Of a stretch of 64,000 nucleotides of DNA, positions 54,812 through 64,000 are shown one piece after another (the stretch's first letter is position 1; each line of letters opens with the position of its first letter). The stretch comes from Shinisaurus crocodilurus (taxonomy: Eukaryota > Chordata > Lepidosauria > Squamata > Shinisauridae), in the NCBI GenBank assembly GCA_021292165.1, contig CM037883.1, positions 8,316,434-8,380,433 on the forward strand, given 5' to 3'. Under the pieces are notes generated by a model. It ran no database searches, was not told the DNA's origin, and saw nothing but the letters and a program-made list of their open reading frames with translations. The position numbers and the translations under genes were made by a program.

Positions 54812-55023
54812 CAGGTGGGGTTCTTATTCCATTATAGGGTTTTGCAGCTTTTATTCGGAGCTTCATAGGAGCTATCCATGGTGCTCCATGGTGGTGAGCC
54901 TATTTTGAGGATGGAGTTCAGAACCATGGATAGCTCCCACGGAGCTCCAAATATAACTTGAAAAATCTGCAATGGAAAAGGAGCCCCCCCCCCCAATAGG
55001 AGTCACCACACCAGCCTCCCCTG
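54812..55023. mobile_element. hAT-type palindromic MITE, family A, with perfect 8-bp target duplication
   Basis: CAGGTGGGGTTCTTATTCC at left and CACCAGCCTCCCCTG at right. CTGAAATT flanks both ends (54804-54811 and 55024-55031). The arms GAGCTTCATAGGAGCTATCC and GGATAGCTCCCACGGAGCTC fold back around a TATTTTGAGGATGG centre. A nonautonomous hAT derivative and the reference for the first subfamily. Confidence 0.92.
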
Positions 55024-55034
55024 CTGAAATTAGA

Positions 55035-56215
55035 AAGCTAGCACAGCAAGGAGAGAGATGGGTTAGACCACTTCTTTCTGAAGTTTCTGCAACAGAGTTC
55101 TACTTGCAGGGGTTTTTGTTTCATTTCGTTCACTTGGGGAAACATTCAAAAATGGTATTCCCTACCTGAAGTTCAATGTGGCTCAGTCTACTGCAGCACT
55201 TTAGGTCTCATTCTGCTTAATGCATAGATCTACCCCAAGAGGCTGAGAGGGAGAGGGAGAGAGAGAGAGAATAAGTTTCAGAAGTAAAAGTTTGTCCTAG
55301 GAGGTTGGTGTGTGGGGCACTATTTTTCTTTTGCCCTGCTTGACTCACTGCAAAAAAAATATTGCCCTGCAGTTCCTCAAAGTAGTAGGCCTGTGCCTTG
55401 TCTCCCACTTCCCCCTCTCACACCGATATTATTCATGTGACCAGGGATGTGTGATAAATTCATTTCAGAATGTTTTTGACAAGAATTTACCCAGTTTCCC
55501 CCTTCCAGAATGAAATGTGGACTAGGATGCACTCTGCAGTCAAAGTTTGTAGATCTCTATGCTTGCAACATTATTCATGGAACCAAACCCCCCCCCCCAT
55601 GACATAGAGCTGGGGAACTCGGAAGTCCAGCGAGCGCCTGAGCTGTGCCTTGCTGGAGGCTCAGCTTGGCTCGCTCGCATGGCGGGAGTGCTGGCCGAAC
55701 ATCCCACGAGTCAGGTGCTGGGCTTGGTGTCCATCCCTAAGTCTAGGCTAAATTTCTGTCTAGGCAAATGTCCTCTTTATTTCAGTTAACATTGGAAACT
55801 TTGACTCAACTGCATGCAAATCTTTTCACTTGCTTCCTCCACCCACCCAGAAAAATAGCATCCCCTCTCAAAAGTGATTGGAAGAAGCTGCCCTTGTGTT
55901 TTGCTTCCCCCCCCCCATTAGCCTTTTGCTTTTTGCCACTCACTTACAAAACAGGAGCTAAGTCGAAATGGCTAAAGTGTTCCCGCTTGGCTAATGAGAG
56001 GAGACAAACAGAATTCACTCCACTAATTATTTTTTGCCTTCAGCAAATGAAGGGGCCTTGCTAGCCGAGGCTGAAAAGCACTCCAACAAATTACATGCAT
56101 ATAGACCAGTTGTCTATATAGATGAGTTTGCATTTAAATCTCCCCCCCCCCACCTCTATTTCCCATTGCTTAAGCATTGTATTCTTGAAGGGATTACTCT
56201 TAATCATCATCATAT
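55035..56215. other. No recognised feature
   Basis: Includes a GA-rich patch at 55245-55272 and C runs at 55590-55598 and 55910-55917. 55440-55760 has family T-like phrases (GGGATGTGTGATAAATTCATT) and may hold a diverged copy. Confidence 0.35.
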
Positions 56216-56220
56216 TTTTC

Positions 56221-56268
56221 GTTTCTTTTCTTTCCTTTCTTTCTTTCTTTCTTTCTTTCCTTTTTTTT
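56221..56268. repeat. (TTTC)n microsatellite
   Basis: Tetranucleotide array with CC variants, ending in a T run. Confidence 0.9.
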
Positions 56269-56289
56269 GCCACAGCTTGGCTGACATTC

Positions 56290-57900
56290 CTCCCCGCTTC
56301 TTTCTCAATTGAACTCTGAATAACTACTCAGCCTGCCTATCTCTTGAATAAAAATTAGAAAGGAACTGACCCTGATATTACCTGTAATTATATAACAAGT
56401 TAAAATTACCAGCTTTCTTATAGACATCGTCATTAATCCTGCTGGCAATGAACTCTTTTTCCTGTAGAAGGGTTCCCTGAGCACTGGAAATTAACTAGAC
56501 ATAAGTATTTGGTTTGACATGAGTTTATTGCTTTATATTACATTACTACAATGCTCTGATTTTTGCTGTTTGCAGAAGATCATGTTGGGCGGATCGGCAC
56601 ATACATGTCCATCTGCAGTGTGTTAAGTTTTCACCCACAACTGAAGACACAGCTTTATTATGTTAATTCCAGCTAATCAGGCTGACTTAAAAGTACAAAT
56701 GACGCATATTGTGGTAATCATACCACATAAAAATCATACTATAAAAGCATAGTTAGAATACTAGCCAGTAACCTATTGGTAAGAAGTTGATTCCAAACTG
56801 AATTCCACTCATCTCTTCCAACTCAATTTACCCACACTCCACCTTTAAGGCGGATCCTCTTGCTTCAGGGCCAATCGCTTGGAGCATCTGACACTTCTCA
56901 GCTGGTCTGCCCTCTTTAGCTGATGCCAGGACCCTGGGATTAGTGATGCCTGATCCGCCATCCTCCGCATTAGCACACTCACTTTGCCTTCCCACGGAGT
57001 CTGGAGTGACTTCACTCCCAACCACCGCCTCGCCTAGCTCCGAGTCCCCTGGCCTTTGGCATCCCTTGGGATTCCAACCCCTGCTCCTCTTCTCTGACTC
57101 AGAATCAGTCCCCAGATCCCCTGAAGGCACTTTTGCAACAGCAATGGGCCTAATCCCTACAGTAAGGTGTCTGGGCTCTGCTTCTAGGTTCCCTGGTTTC
57201 CAGCTCACTGGTGCCCCACATCCTCTCTGTACATTTAGAGCAGAGGAAAATGAATTGTCAAAAGTGAATAAAAAGGTAACCTACTGCTGTTTACATAGTC
57301 CTGGTGCTAAAATATTACCCACATTTTCCAATGCATTTAACAATATTATCACACATAATTTAGCTCAAATATTTGCCTCTGAATCAAGCCTTACATTAAA
57401 CTCAGATGGGTAGTGAGCTCTGTAGCTGACATTTCTCCAGGCATCATTTAACTCATTTGGATACAGGCCCTGGGTGTGAGCTATGAGCGAATGAAGCAAT
57501 GGCATGCCATACATACTATTAGTATTACTAGGCAGAAAAAACAAACAAACAAACTAAGAGACATTTTCACAGCTACTAGTTGATTGGTGGAGTTTGCAAC
57601 AGAAGAAACAGCAAACGTGAAATTGCTCCCAACAGACCCTTCGGTGTATTCCAATCATGAATGTATTCATGGAGCCATCCTGCAAAACAAATTTGGTAAA
57701 GTTGCACTTGCCAATGATGGAATGTGTTTCTTGTGCAAATGTGGAAATGGGCATCTAGTCCTCACGGTTAGTCATCATATCAACGGTCTCCATAATTCAA
57801 CTACTGTATCATAAAGACAGGGAACAATAATTTGGATACAGAGTCAGGCAATGCTCATGCCAACTTCACAATTTCTTATTGTTATGCATGGAGAATTCCC
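56290..57900. other. Unique sequence, no recognised feature
   Basis: 56380-56800 is AT-rich and repeat-free. 56830-57240 is GC-richer and opens long frames on both strands (126 codons minus, 156 plus). Neither shows a domain, and their overlap argues against coding. I could not assign the GC-richer block; an LTR-element spacer is possible. Confidence 0.35.
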
Positions 57901-57903
57901 CTC

Positions 57904-57905
<2 letters not shown>

Positions 57906-57945
<40 letters not shown>
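57906..57945. repeat. (AC)n microsatellite
   Basis: Twenty uninterrupted units. Confidence 0.95.
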
Positions 57946-57947
<2 letters not shown>

Positions 57948-58045
57948 TGGAGCCCCATATTATAGGCTGATCTCTGTGCCCACTAGAGCTCAATGGAGCT
58001 TTAAGTGATGCCAGATGTCTGTTGGAATCTTAATAAATTACTGGG

Positions 58046-58107
58046 AAAGATCTAGAAGTTAAGTTTGCCCTGCATGGAAGATCTAGAAATTAAGTTTGCC
58101 CTGCATG
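58046..58107. repeat. Tandem duplication of about 32 bp
   Basis: GATCTAGAA(G/A)TTAAGTTTGCC followed by CTGCATG occurs twice head to tail. Confidence 0.9.
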
Positions 58108-58233
58108 AATGATTATCCACCTTCTCTCGCTGCTACTTCCAGCAAGCACTGGAGTCATTGGGCCCCTCAGAAGGAAGGTAGGCATAAAGTTAGTATTACA
58201 CTACTCACTACCCGATCTGGAATGACTGTAAAT

Positions 58234-58266
58234 CAACAACAATAACAGCAGCAACAACAACAACAA
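58234..58266. repeat. (CAA)n microsatellite
   Basis: Interrupted CAA/CAG units. Confidence 0.9.
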
Positions 58267-58609
58267 ATCCTGCTGCACCTATCCTGAAAATTGCAGGTTT
58301 TTAAACTAGGGCCACCGCTATACTGTATGTCATTTTCATAACAATTGACTATAAAACAAAAACAAACAAAAAATTGGGGGATAAGCACATTTACTCTTAG
58401 AAACTCCAAGACTATAAAGGCTACACTTGCACGAAGCTTCCTACACCTATTCATCTACTGGTCATATGTGGTGCTACTTCCATTATGTCTGGAGAGGCAT
58501 AATGTATGTCAGCATTGCCCAGAAGGTTGCAAAGCTTTTAAATACAGTTTGGGGGGGGGGGGAATAGACGGAAGAAGTTTGCAAATGCTGATCCTTGCTT
58601 TTGTTTATG

Positions 58610-58850
58610 GTCCCAGGGACCATAGGATGACAAAGCCAGAGACAGCACTCTGACCTTGGAAGGGGGAGTTGGAGATCCAACTCCAGACCACTCCCCCTTG
58701 CAGCCATGCAGAAAGAACCATGCCAGCTGCTTCTCTGAGATCAGAAAAGCGACTTTGGAGGAGGAGGAAAGGGGATGTTCAGGTGGGAGGGGAGGGGAGA
58801 CTAGAGAGGCCAGGATACGAGTTACCTGGAGTTATCTGGAGTTACCTCTA
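58610..58850. mobile_element. MITE family G, inner part
   Basis: GACCATAGGATGACAAAG, TTGCAGCCATGCAGAAAGAA, a G-rich block and GGAGACTAGAGAGGCCAGG then ATACGAG match 23910-24366 in order. The termini are degraded. Confidence 0.55.
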
Positions 58851-58904
58851 GCCTTTTGTTGTTGGTTTTAATTTGGCCACATTTGACATGTAAGTGTGGG
58901 AATA

Positions 58905-59090
58905 TGTAGTAGGATTATGGTCCTATGGCACCTTTCAGGTGATTGGTGAGTCCGAGGCTCTCTGCTCACGGTTTTGTTGTCCAGCTGGGGAGCTACGGAT
59001 CGGCGTTGAGGCTGACTCACCTCGTCCACTCGGAGTTTTGTGACTCCATGAGGAGGTGACATTAGGAAGGCCTCCCAGCACCAGGATAGT
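58905..59090 (+). mobile_element. LTR-like family L fragment (copy 3)
   Basis: TATGGTCCTATGGCACCTTTC then AGGTGATTGG, GAGGCTGACTCACCTCG and GGAAGGCCTCCCAGCACC follow the middle of copies 1 and 2 (35585 and 49455 onward). Both ends are missing. Confidence 0.5.
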
Positions 59091-59091
59091 G

Positions 59092-59517
59092 TAAAACTCA
59101 AGATTGCCCAGGTTCTCTGAATTCCATCTTGAAGCTCATTCTGACTCAAGTCCATATCAGATTGTGAGCTCTTTTCACATGAAAATCTGTGTGCATTCCC
59201 ATGCGTATTTTCCCCGAATGTGTGCATCAATTGTATGCATTTTTGAAATATATGCATTCTTCTCCCATGGATTAAAGTGTATTTGTGTACATTTTTCAAC
59301 AGTATGCTTTTTTTTTTCACGTGCGTTTTTCAAATGTATGGATGCCGTTGAACGCATGATTTGCTTTTGATCCATGAATCACATTGCGAGCTTGGAAATG
59401 TATGGACTTGGACTGCAGATTGCGTCTGAGTCCATGTTTGGTCTCTCTGGACTGAAGGTGTGAACTGGGTAAATCCTGATTGAAACTGAACTGAAATTAA
59501 TTTCTCATGCATCCCTA
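59092..59517 (+). mobile_element. TAGGGATGTGC MITE (family T), 3'-complete
   Basis: Matches 5223-5605 block by block: GGTTCTCTGAATTCCATC, TCATATCAGATTGTGAG-like text, the ATGTGTGCATC ladder, CACATTGCGAGCTTGGAAAT, GGTAAATCCTGATTGAAAC, and ends CATGCATCCCTA. The 5' terminus is cut where family L sequence begins. Confidence 0.7.
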
Positions 59518-59612
59518 GACTCTTTTGACACTAACACAGCAGTTGTATGGGATGGAGGATCCATGGTGGGATCCAGAGCCCCGCTTGGCTCATTGTGGCC
59601 AGGATGTAAGAT

Positions 59613-59640
59613 AGGAAGGAAGGAAGGAAGGAAGGATGGA
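59613..59640. repeat. (GGAA)n microsatellite
   Basis: Six to seven units, then a GGAT unit. Confidence 0.9.
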
Positions 59641-59690
59641 TGGAAGATAAAGGGGTGGCTGGAGGGGTATGCAAATACACTAGCTCCAGG

Positions 59691-60079
59691 TAGATATGTG
59701 TGAGGAGTTCATTTGGGGGGGGTGGAAATCCGGCAAACTGGTCGGGCTTGACCCCCCCCCCCCGAACTCTGTCCTGCTTACCTCCTTCCCTGGCCCAACT
59801 CGCATTCTCTCAAGTCGATCTTGGGAAGCAACTTCCAGGTTCCCAGTGGGCTGCTTTTTACATAGAAAATGCCGTAAGATATTCCCAAAGCAGCTGCAAT
59901 TTGCGTGACTTGAGCAAATTGTGGCCACTTTTAATGTATCTTAAGCAGCCTGCTGGGAACCCGGAAGCCCACCGAGTGTGGCTCAGTGCACGTCCGCTTT
60001 TGGCCCAGCTTGGCGGGCACAGTGGCGGCATCCACCGAGCCACCGGTGGGTTGGGTCGCTGCGGGATCGCCCACCACTA
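59691..60079. mobile_element. GC-rich TAGGGATGTG MITE (family T2) with perfect 8-bp target duplication
   Basis: Begins TAGATATGTGTGAGGAG and ends GATCGCCCACCACTA, inverted after allowing mismatches. GCTCCAGG flanks both ends (59683-59690 and 60080-60087), and the outer match extends to CACTAGCTCCAGG by chance or microhomology. The inner ATAGAAAATGCCGTAAGATA and ATGTATCTTAAG pair. This fixes the family as hAT-type by duplication length. Noncoding. Confidence 0.85.
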
Positions 60080-60089
60080 GCTCCAGGAT

Positions 60090-60800
60090 GGCATATTGTC
60101 CCCTCCCATTTGGAGGCATGCCAGGAAATGGGAGACTTTCTATCCCGGAGATCCACAGTTTCCCCCCAAACTGCCCTCAGCGGTGCAGCTTTGTGATTTT
60201 AGACCCCGGATGTCATGGTCTTATTGGGCCACTTCCCTTTATATAGCCATGCATATTACTTCAGTTGTGAAGTACACACAAGCAACATTTCTCTTCTCCC
60301 CCGCCCACCACCTCATGCTTTACAGCTGCTTCTAACATTCCTGATATATTAGAGAAAACAAACAGACTGTTTGCCAACCCTGATAAAGAAAGAAATACTC
60401 TGAGCACAGGTAGTTTCACATGTTAAGCTCACTTTAAACATAGCATCATCGTGGCTACAGGAATAAAACAGAGTTTGCTTCTGCTGCCCTGATGCCAAAT
60501 ACATTTCATTAGGAATAAGTAGCAACCTTGTTGCAGAAAAGGATAATTTATATGTAAAGTGAAAATAATTATCTAAGCATCTGTAACCATGCACATGCTG
60601 TGTTCCCCTGATTATATATAGAGAGGGAGAGGGAAAGGGGAAGAAGGATAAATATAAAATAATGTAATGAACAGAGTTAACTCTAGTGGCCCCCTGCAGG
60701 TCCATGCTTTTGCAGGTGCTGCTGCCATCACCTGCCACTCTCCTGGTGGTCACTTGGGGGCTCTCAAGGTTGTGGGGCCCTGGACTTTTACCCCAAGGGC
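60090..60800. other. No recognised feature
   Basis: Unrecognised, AT-rich in 60340-60660 and GC-richer after 60690. Confidence 0.4.
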
Positions 60801-60810
60801 CAGCCCTAGT

Positions 60811-61798
60811 CAGGGATGGGGACTCGGACTCGAGGACTCGACTCGTGAGTCGGACTGAGTCCCCCCTCTGACTCGACTCGGACTCGAGTCCCAATATTTT
60901 TAATGGGACTTGAGACTCGACTCGGGACTCGAGACCAAGGACTCTTCAACATCCCTGGGCTGTGCCAGAAGGAGTGGAGAGGAGCGCGATTATTACCGCC
61001 GGCGAAGAGCGCAGGGAAGCGAGGTGTGCCGCTGCTCGGCCACTATGGACGGCTACCAGGAGTGCAGCCCCAACAGTGTGTCAAGATTTATTTTGACTGA
61101 TGTGTTGCATACTTAGGAGAGGCAGAAGAAGGACCTGAGATTACTCAGTGCGGCTGCTCTGAGTGTGTTTCTGGTTCCAGCAAGTTCATCACCAGTGGAG
61201 CGGGTGTTCAGTGAAGGTGGAATTGTGATGAGATCTCACCGTTCCAGAATGGGGGCCAAACATTTAGAAAAAATCATGTTCCTCAAATGCAACATGGATA
61301 AGTTTTAGGAAGTACAGCAAGTTTATTTTTTAAAATCATTTTTCTTTCAGACATTTTGGGTTTGGCTGCCTCTGCCTGCCTGTCTGGGGTTCCCAGCCTC
61401 CTCTGCCTGCCTGGTCTCTTCTTGACCACCAACAGTTGAATTGTCCAAGACAAAGGCCTCTGCCTGCCTGCTTTGGGGTTCCCTGCCTCCTCTGCCTGCC
61501 TGGTTATTTTGGGTTTTTCTGCCTGGTCTGTTCTTGCCAAAATCAGTTGCAGAGTTTTGAAATAAAAAGACACACTTGTGCCTAGAATTTATTTAAACCA
61601 CACATCTGAAGTAGCCTTATTTTGTTGGGGAAAACCCCCATTGATTTTAATGGGGACTCGTGGAGTCAGCTTTGGGAGTGACTCGTGACTCGTGAGTCAC
61701 CATTTTGGACCAAGGACTCGGACTCGGACTCAAGACTCGGGTCCAAAGACTTGTGACTCGACTCGTGATTCAAGACTAAGGACTCTTCAACATCCCTG
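60811..61798 (+). mobile_element. hAT transposon, internally deleted, 988 bp
   Basis: Ends CAGGGATGGGGACTCG and AGGACTCTTCAACATCCCTG. GCCCTAGT flanks both sides (60803-60810 and 61799-61806), a perfect 8-bp target duplication. Both ends are packed with (G)ACTCG motifs in both orientations, which would suit transposase subterminal binding. A second terminus-like string, AAGGACTCTTCAACATCCCTG, ends at 60957, so 60811-60957 alone looks like a complete mini-element. The interior keeps a hATC coding remnant (61117-61308). Not autonomous. Confidence 0.92.
61117..61308 (+). pseudogene. hAT transposase C-terminal (hATC dimerisation) remnant
   Basis: The 63-codon frame reads RQKKDLRLLSAAALSVFLVP, then ASSSPVERVFSEGG, HRSRMGAKHLEKIMFLKCN and a stop. 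P-A-S-S-x-P-V-E-R-x-F-S-x-x-G is the signature of the hATC domain, which dimerises the transposase, and L-E-x-x-x-F-L-K-x-N is the usual end of the protein. A stop at 61114-61116 and the absence of the DDE/RNase H and BED parts show that this is a remnant kept by internal deletion of a longer element. Confidence 0.9.
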
Positions 61799-61809
61799 GC
61801 CCTAGTTGC

Positions 61810-62205
61810 ATCACTGTCTGCCCTCAACATGCCTCTCACCCCCCCACACACACATAGGGGCACCAGTGACGAAGCTTTCCATACTGCCACAGGGAAGCCT
61901 CTGGGGACAAGCCTCCTTCCCCACCCATGGAGAGGGAGGTCTGCAGTATCCCATGGCTTCTGAGACATCCTCCCAGATACCACAGGACTGCATCCTAATT
62001 AACCCGGTCCTGATAATATAGCAGCAAAAATCAGCTACATTTTGAGTGCCAGCTGTGTGCATGTCTATTTCATACACATTTTCCTTGCCGGGAGACATTT
62101 CTTCTTAAAATGGAGGTGGGAGATCAGTATAAATCTCTATGAATGTTAAGTCCTGGAATTAACCACCATGCACCAAAGTCAAATTTAGGTATAGAGATCA
62201 GAGAA
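61810..62205. other. No recognised feature
   Basis: Unrecognised. Confidence 0.4.
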
Positions 62206-62207
62206 CC

Positions 62208-62629
62208 AGGAATGTTCAAGCACGCCAGCATTTTCAAAATGTGATTTCGAACCTCAGTTTAGCTCACTCTCATTTTTGTTTGTGGCATGTTTTTTTTTTA
62301 AATTCGTCCAAATTGGAACAGTCGTGCATTTCATATGGGAAAAAAAAACACATCCCTGTGCCCATTTTTGCGAAGTGTACACTTCCCCCCCCCAATGACT
62401 ACAGCATGAAAATACATCTTTAAAAAAATTAATAAATGTGCATTTCAAAGTGCACCTTGTTTTTGTTGTTGTTGTTTTAAATACATTTTTTAAAATGTTA
62501 TTGTTGCAAGTTCAGGAATGTGTGAACATTTGTCAAAAGATGCACTCCTGTTCACATTTGCATTTGTGGTTGTGATGAGACAAGTGCAGATGATTTGCAA
62601 ATTGAAACAAAATTCTCGTGCATCCCTAG
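62208..62629. mobile_element. TAGGGATGTGC MITE (family T)
   Basis: AGGAATGTTCAAGCACG start, TTCTCGTGCATCCCTAG end, with GTGCATTTCAAAGTGCACC and AGATGCACTCCTGTTCAC ladder units between. The flanking octamers do not match. Confidence 0.6.
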
Positions 62630-62639
62630 TTTAGAGCTA

Positions 62640-63338
62640 AAGTTACTCTGTTCTTTCTTTGCTTGTTTGTTCATTGCTCCTGATCACAGTCTTGCCACCT
62701 GTCAAAACCAGAATGCAACATTTCTGCTGTAAACGCCTTTCCACTGTATCATTTTAATAACAATGCTGCACTGGCAGGGTTCCTACAGCTATTCTTGTCA
62801 CTCCTGCAGCTCCATATCTTCTTTTTTCTTTATCTCGTACCTTCTATTAACAGCTCTGTTAGATTACCGCGCCGAGATTAGTATAGCTTCTAATCATGGA
62901 CTAATGCAGGTTGGTCTTCATCTCCCTCACCTTCATTTTATTTTTTTTTAATATCCCAGACAAAAGAGGTTCCTGTTTCATGTTAGATTTAATTTATCAA
63001 TAATGACTCGAAGCAAAGAATAATCTAGTTTCTAGAAAGCAATTGGGCAACCTGCCGCTGACAACAACAGTTGAAAAGAAACCAAATTTTCTCCCTGCAA
63101 CGAGCCAATTATTCTCCCCCTCCCGCAAGTCACATTTCATGTGAACAGAAGCCTTTGTCTGAACAGATAGCCCATAACATACGGCTCTTTTTCACAGTGT
63201 TTCTGCTTATTGTCTTTCATTATCAGTTAGGGCATGCCCATATTTTTAGAGAATGATACAGAAAAGAAATCAGATACAGTCCAAAGGAGAGGGGAGGATG
63301 GAGTAGCAGTTTAAATGCTATACTGCAATCTTGGAGAA
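62640..63338. other. Unique sequence, candidate conserved noncoding DNA
   Basis: No repeat family recognised over 700 bases. AT-rich with clustered homeodomain-like TAAT/ATTA sites (for example TTCTAATCATGGACTAATGC near 62888-62907, and AATTTATCAATAATGACTC near 62990-63008). This is suggestive only. Confidence 0.25.
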
Positions 63339-63343
63339 GCTAA

Positions 63344-63455
63344 AGGTGCAATCCTATGCATACTTAGACAGAAAAAAGGCCTACAGCTGTGCTGGCTGGG
63401 GCATGCTGGGAGTTGTAGGCCTTTTTTCTGTCTAAACATGCATAGGATTGTGCTC
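63344..63455. mobile_element. Palindromic MITE family H with TAA target duplication
   Basis: The left arm AGGTGCAATCCTATGCATAC, then TTAGACAGAAAAAAGGCCTA, is mirrored by the right arm ending GCATAGGATTGTGCTC. Arms are about 40-45 bp. TAA flanks both ends (63341-63343 and 63456-63458). A 3-bp TAA duplication suggests PIF/Harbinger-type mobilisation. Noncoding. Confidence 0.8.
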
Positions 63456-63484
63456 TAAGGAACTCTGAGTAGGTGAGTATAGTA

Positions 63485-63732
63485 CAGTCATGCCTTGGAT
63501 TGAGAGCATAATTTGTTCCAGAAACATGCTTGTAATCCAAAACACTCTTATATCAAAACGAAATCCCCCCAAAAAAATTTGTACAGAGATTTTTAATTTA
63601 AGCCATACTACAGTACTTGTATTGCAAGACGTCACTTGTATATCGTCAAAAATAAAGAAATAAATATTTAAAAATTTGCCTGTCTTGCAAAACGCTCTCA
63701 AACCAAGTTACTTGCAATCCAAGGTATTACTG
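63485..63732. mobile_element. Tigger/pogo-like MITE with TA target duplication
   Basis: CAGTCATGCCTTGGATTG at left and CAATCCAAGGTATTACTG at right are inverted ends bordered by TA (63483-63484 and 63733-63734). The inner text TTGCAAAACGCTCTCAAACC then AAGTTACTTGCAATCC resembles pogo/Tigger ends in other vertebrates. 248 bp, noncoding. Confidence 0.85.
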
Positions 63733-63794
63733 TATAATGAGTATATCTGCCGATCTCAGTTCCCATCCCTGCCCAGAGCAAGGTAAGAGAGTTA

Positions 63795-63880
63795 GGGCAC
63801 CATCCAATGCATGTTTAGACAGAAAAAAGTCCTACAAACTCCCAGCATTCCCCAACCGGAATCTAGGAGATGGCTGAATC
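63795..63880 (+). mobile_element. Palindromic MITE family H, left half
   Basis: GGGCACCATCCAATGCATG then TTTAGACAGAAAAAAGTCCT and ACTCCCAGCATTCCCC. The second arm is lost. Confidence 0.65.
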
Positions 63881-64000
63881 ATGAAAATTCAATGGATTTT
63901 CACCCTTCTAACGGATTCCTCACACAGCCCTAGTGCATCCTCCTCACACTCACCCTTCAAGCAATATTTGAGCATTGCTCTTCCATTCAGAACAGCCATT

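Noticed and set aside
56828..57413. 126-codon minus and 156-codon plus frames
   Set aside because: They overlap on opposite strands in a GC-richer block. Low complexity (S, P, E rich) and no recognisable domain. Could be decayed retroelement, but not supported as a gene.
60349..60894. 181-codon minus-strand frame
   Set aside because: Starts inside the hAT terminal array and runs through AT-rich DNA without motifs, splice context or bias.

Overview
This window is noncoding vertebrate DNA, most likely from a squamate reptile (a lizard). I identified no exon of a host protein-coding gene. The assignment rests on the repeat content: CR1, L3-like and L2 LINE 3' ends, a Penelope-like GIY-YIG remnant, tRNA-Ala-derived and MIR-like SINEs, a SINE with a 5S-rRNA head and a CR1 tail, very many short hAT-type elements, and long dinucleotide and tetranucleotide microsatellites. 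The order is inferred from general knowledge of these repeats. No marker gene is present to fix a species, and the window could be intergenic or lie inside a very large intron.

Layout. 1-5 kb: GC-rich MITE pieces, an unusual 39-bp direct repeat, mostly unrecognised DNA. 5-13 kb: mixed MITEs (TAGGGATGTGC and palindromic families), L3/CR1 tails, SINEs, and a 190-bp foldback hairpin at 7.2-7.4 kb. 14-25 kb: 5S-CR1 SINEs, two L3/CR1 LINE 3' ends (18.3-19.1 and 22.3-22.8 kb), a LINE fragment whose C-terminus ends in a C2H2 finger (21.1-21.5 kb), an L2 tail nested in a 5S SINE (23.0 kb), and a Penelope GIY-YIG fragment (25.2-25.5 kb). 26-41 kb: long unique stretches, a GC-rich hAT-like element (29.4 kb), an LTR (35.4-36.0 kb), and a hAT MITE with a perfect 8-bp target duplication (37.6 kb). 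41.6-43.4 kb: an L2 LINE split by a 608-bp solo LTR and by a CpG-rich MITE. 44-52 kb: a second copy of the zinc-finger LINE, a second LTR of the 35-kb family, another 5S-CR1 SINE, and a CR1 3' end with coding remnant. 53-64 kb: microsatellites, hAT MITEs with target duplications (54.8, 59.7 kb), a 988-bp hAT transposon that still encodes the hATC dimerisation end of the transposase (60.8-61.8 kb), a TAA-flanked palindromic MITE (63.3 kb) and a TA-flanked Tigger-like MITE (63.5 kb).

No host operon or pathway is present. The elements interact as parasites: LINEs supply 3' tails to SINEs (CR1 to the 5S SINE, L2 to the MIR-like SINE), hAT transposases would have mobilised the MITEs, and nested insertions give relative ages. 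The best-supported structures are those with target-site duplications readable in the sequence. Unique AT-rich stretches (32.4-33.0, 40.8-41.3, 56.4-56.8 and 62.6-63.3 kb) are the only candidates for conserved noncoding function, and that needs a cross-species alignment.
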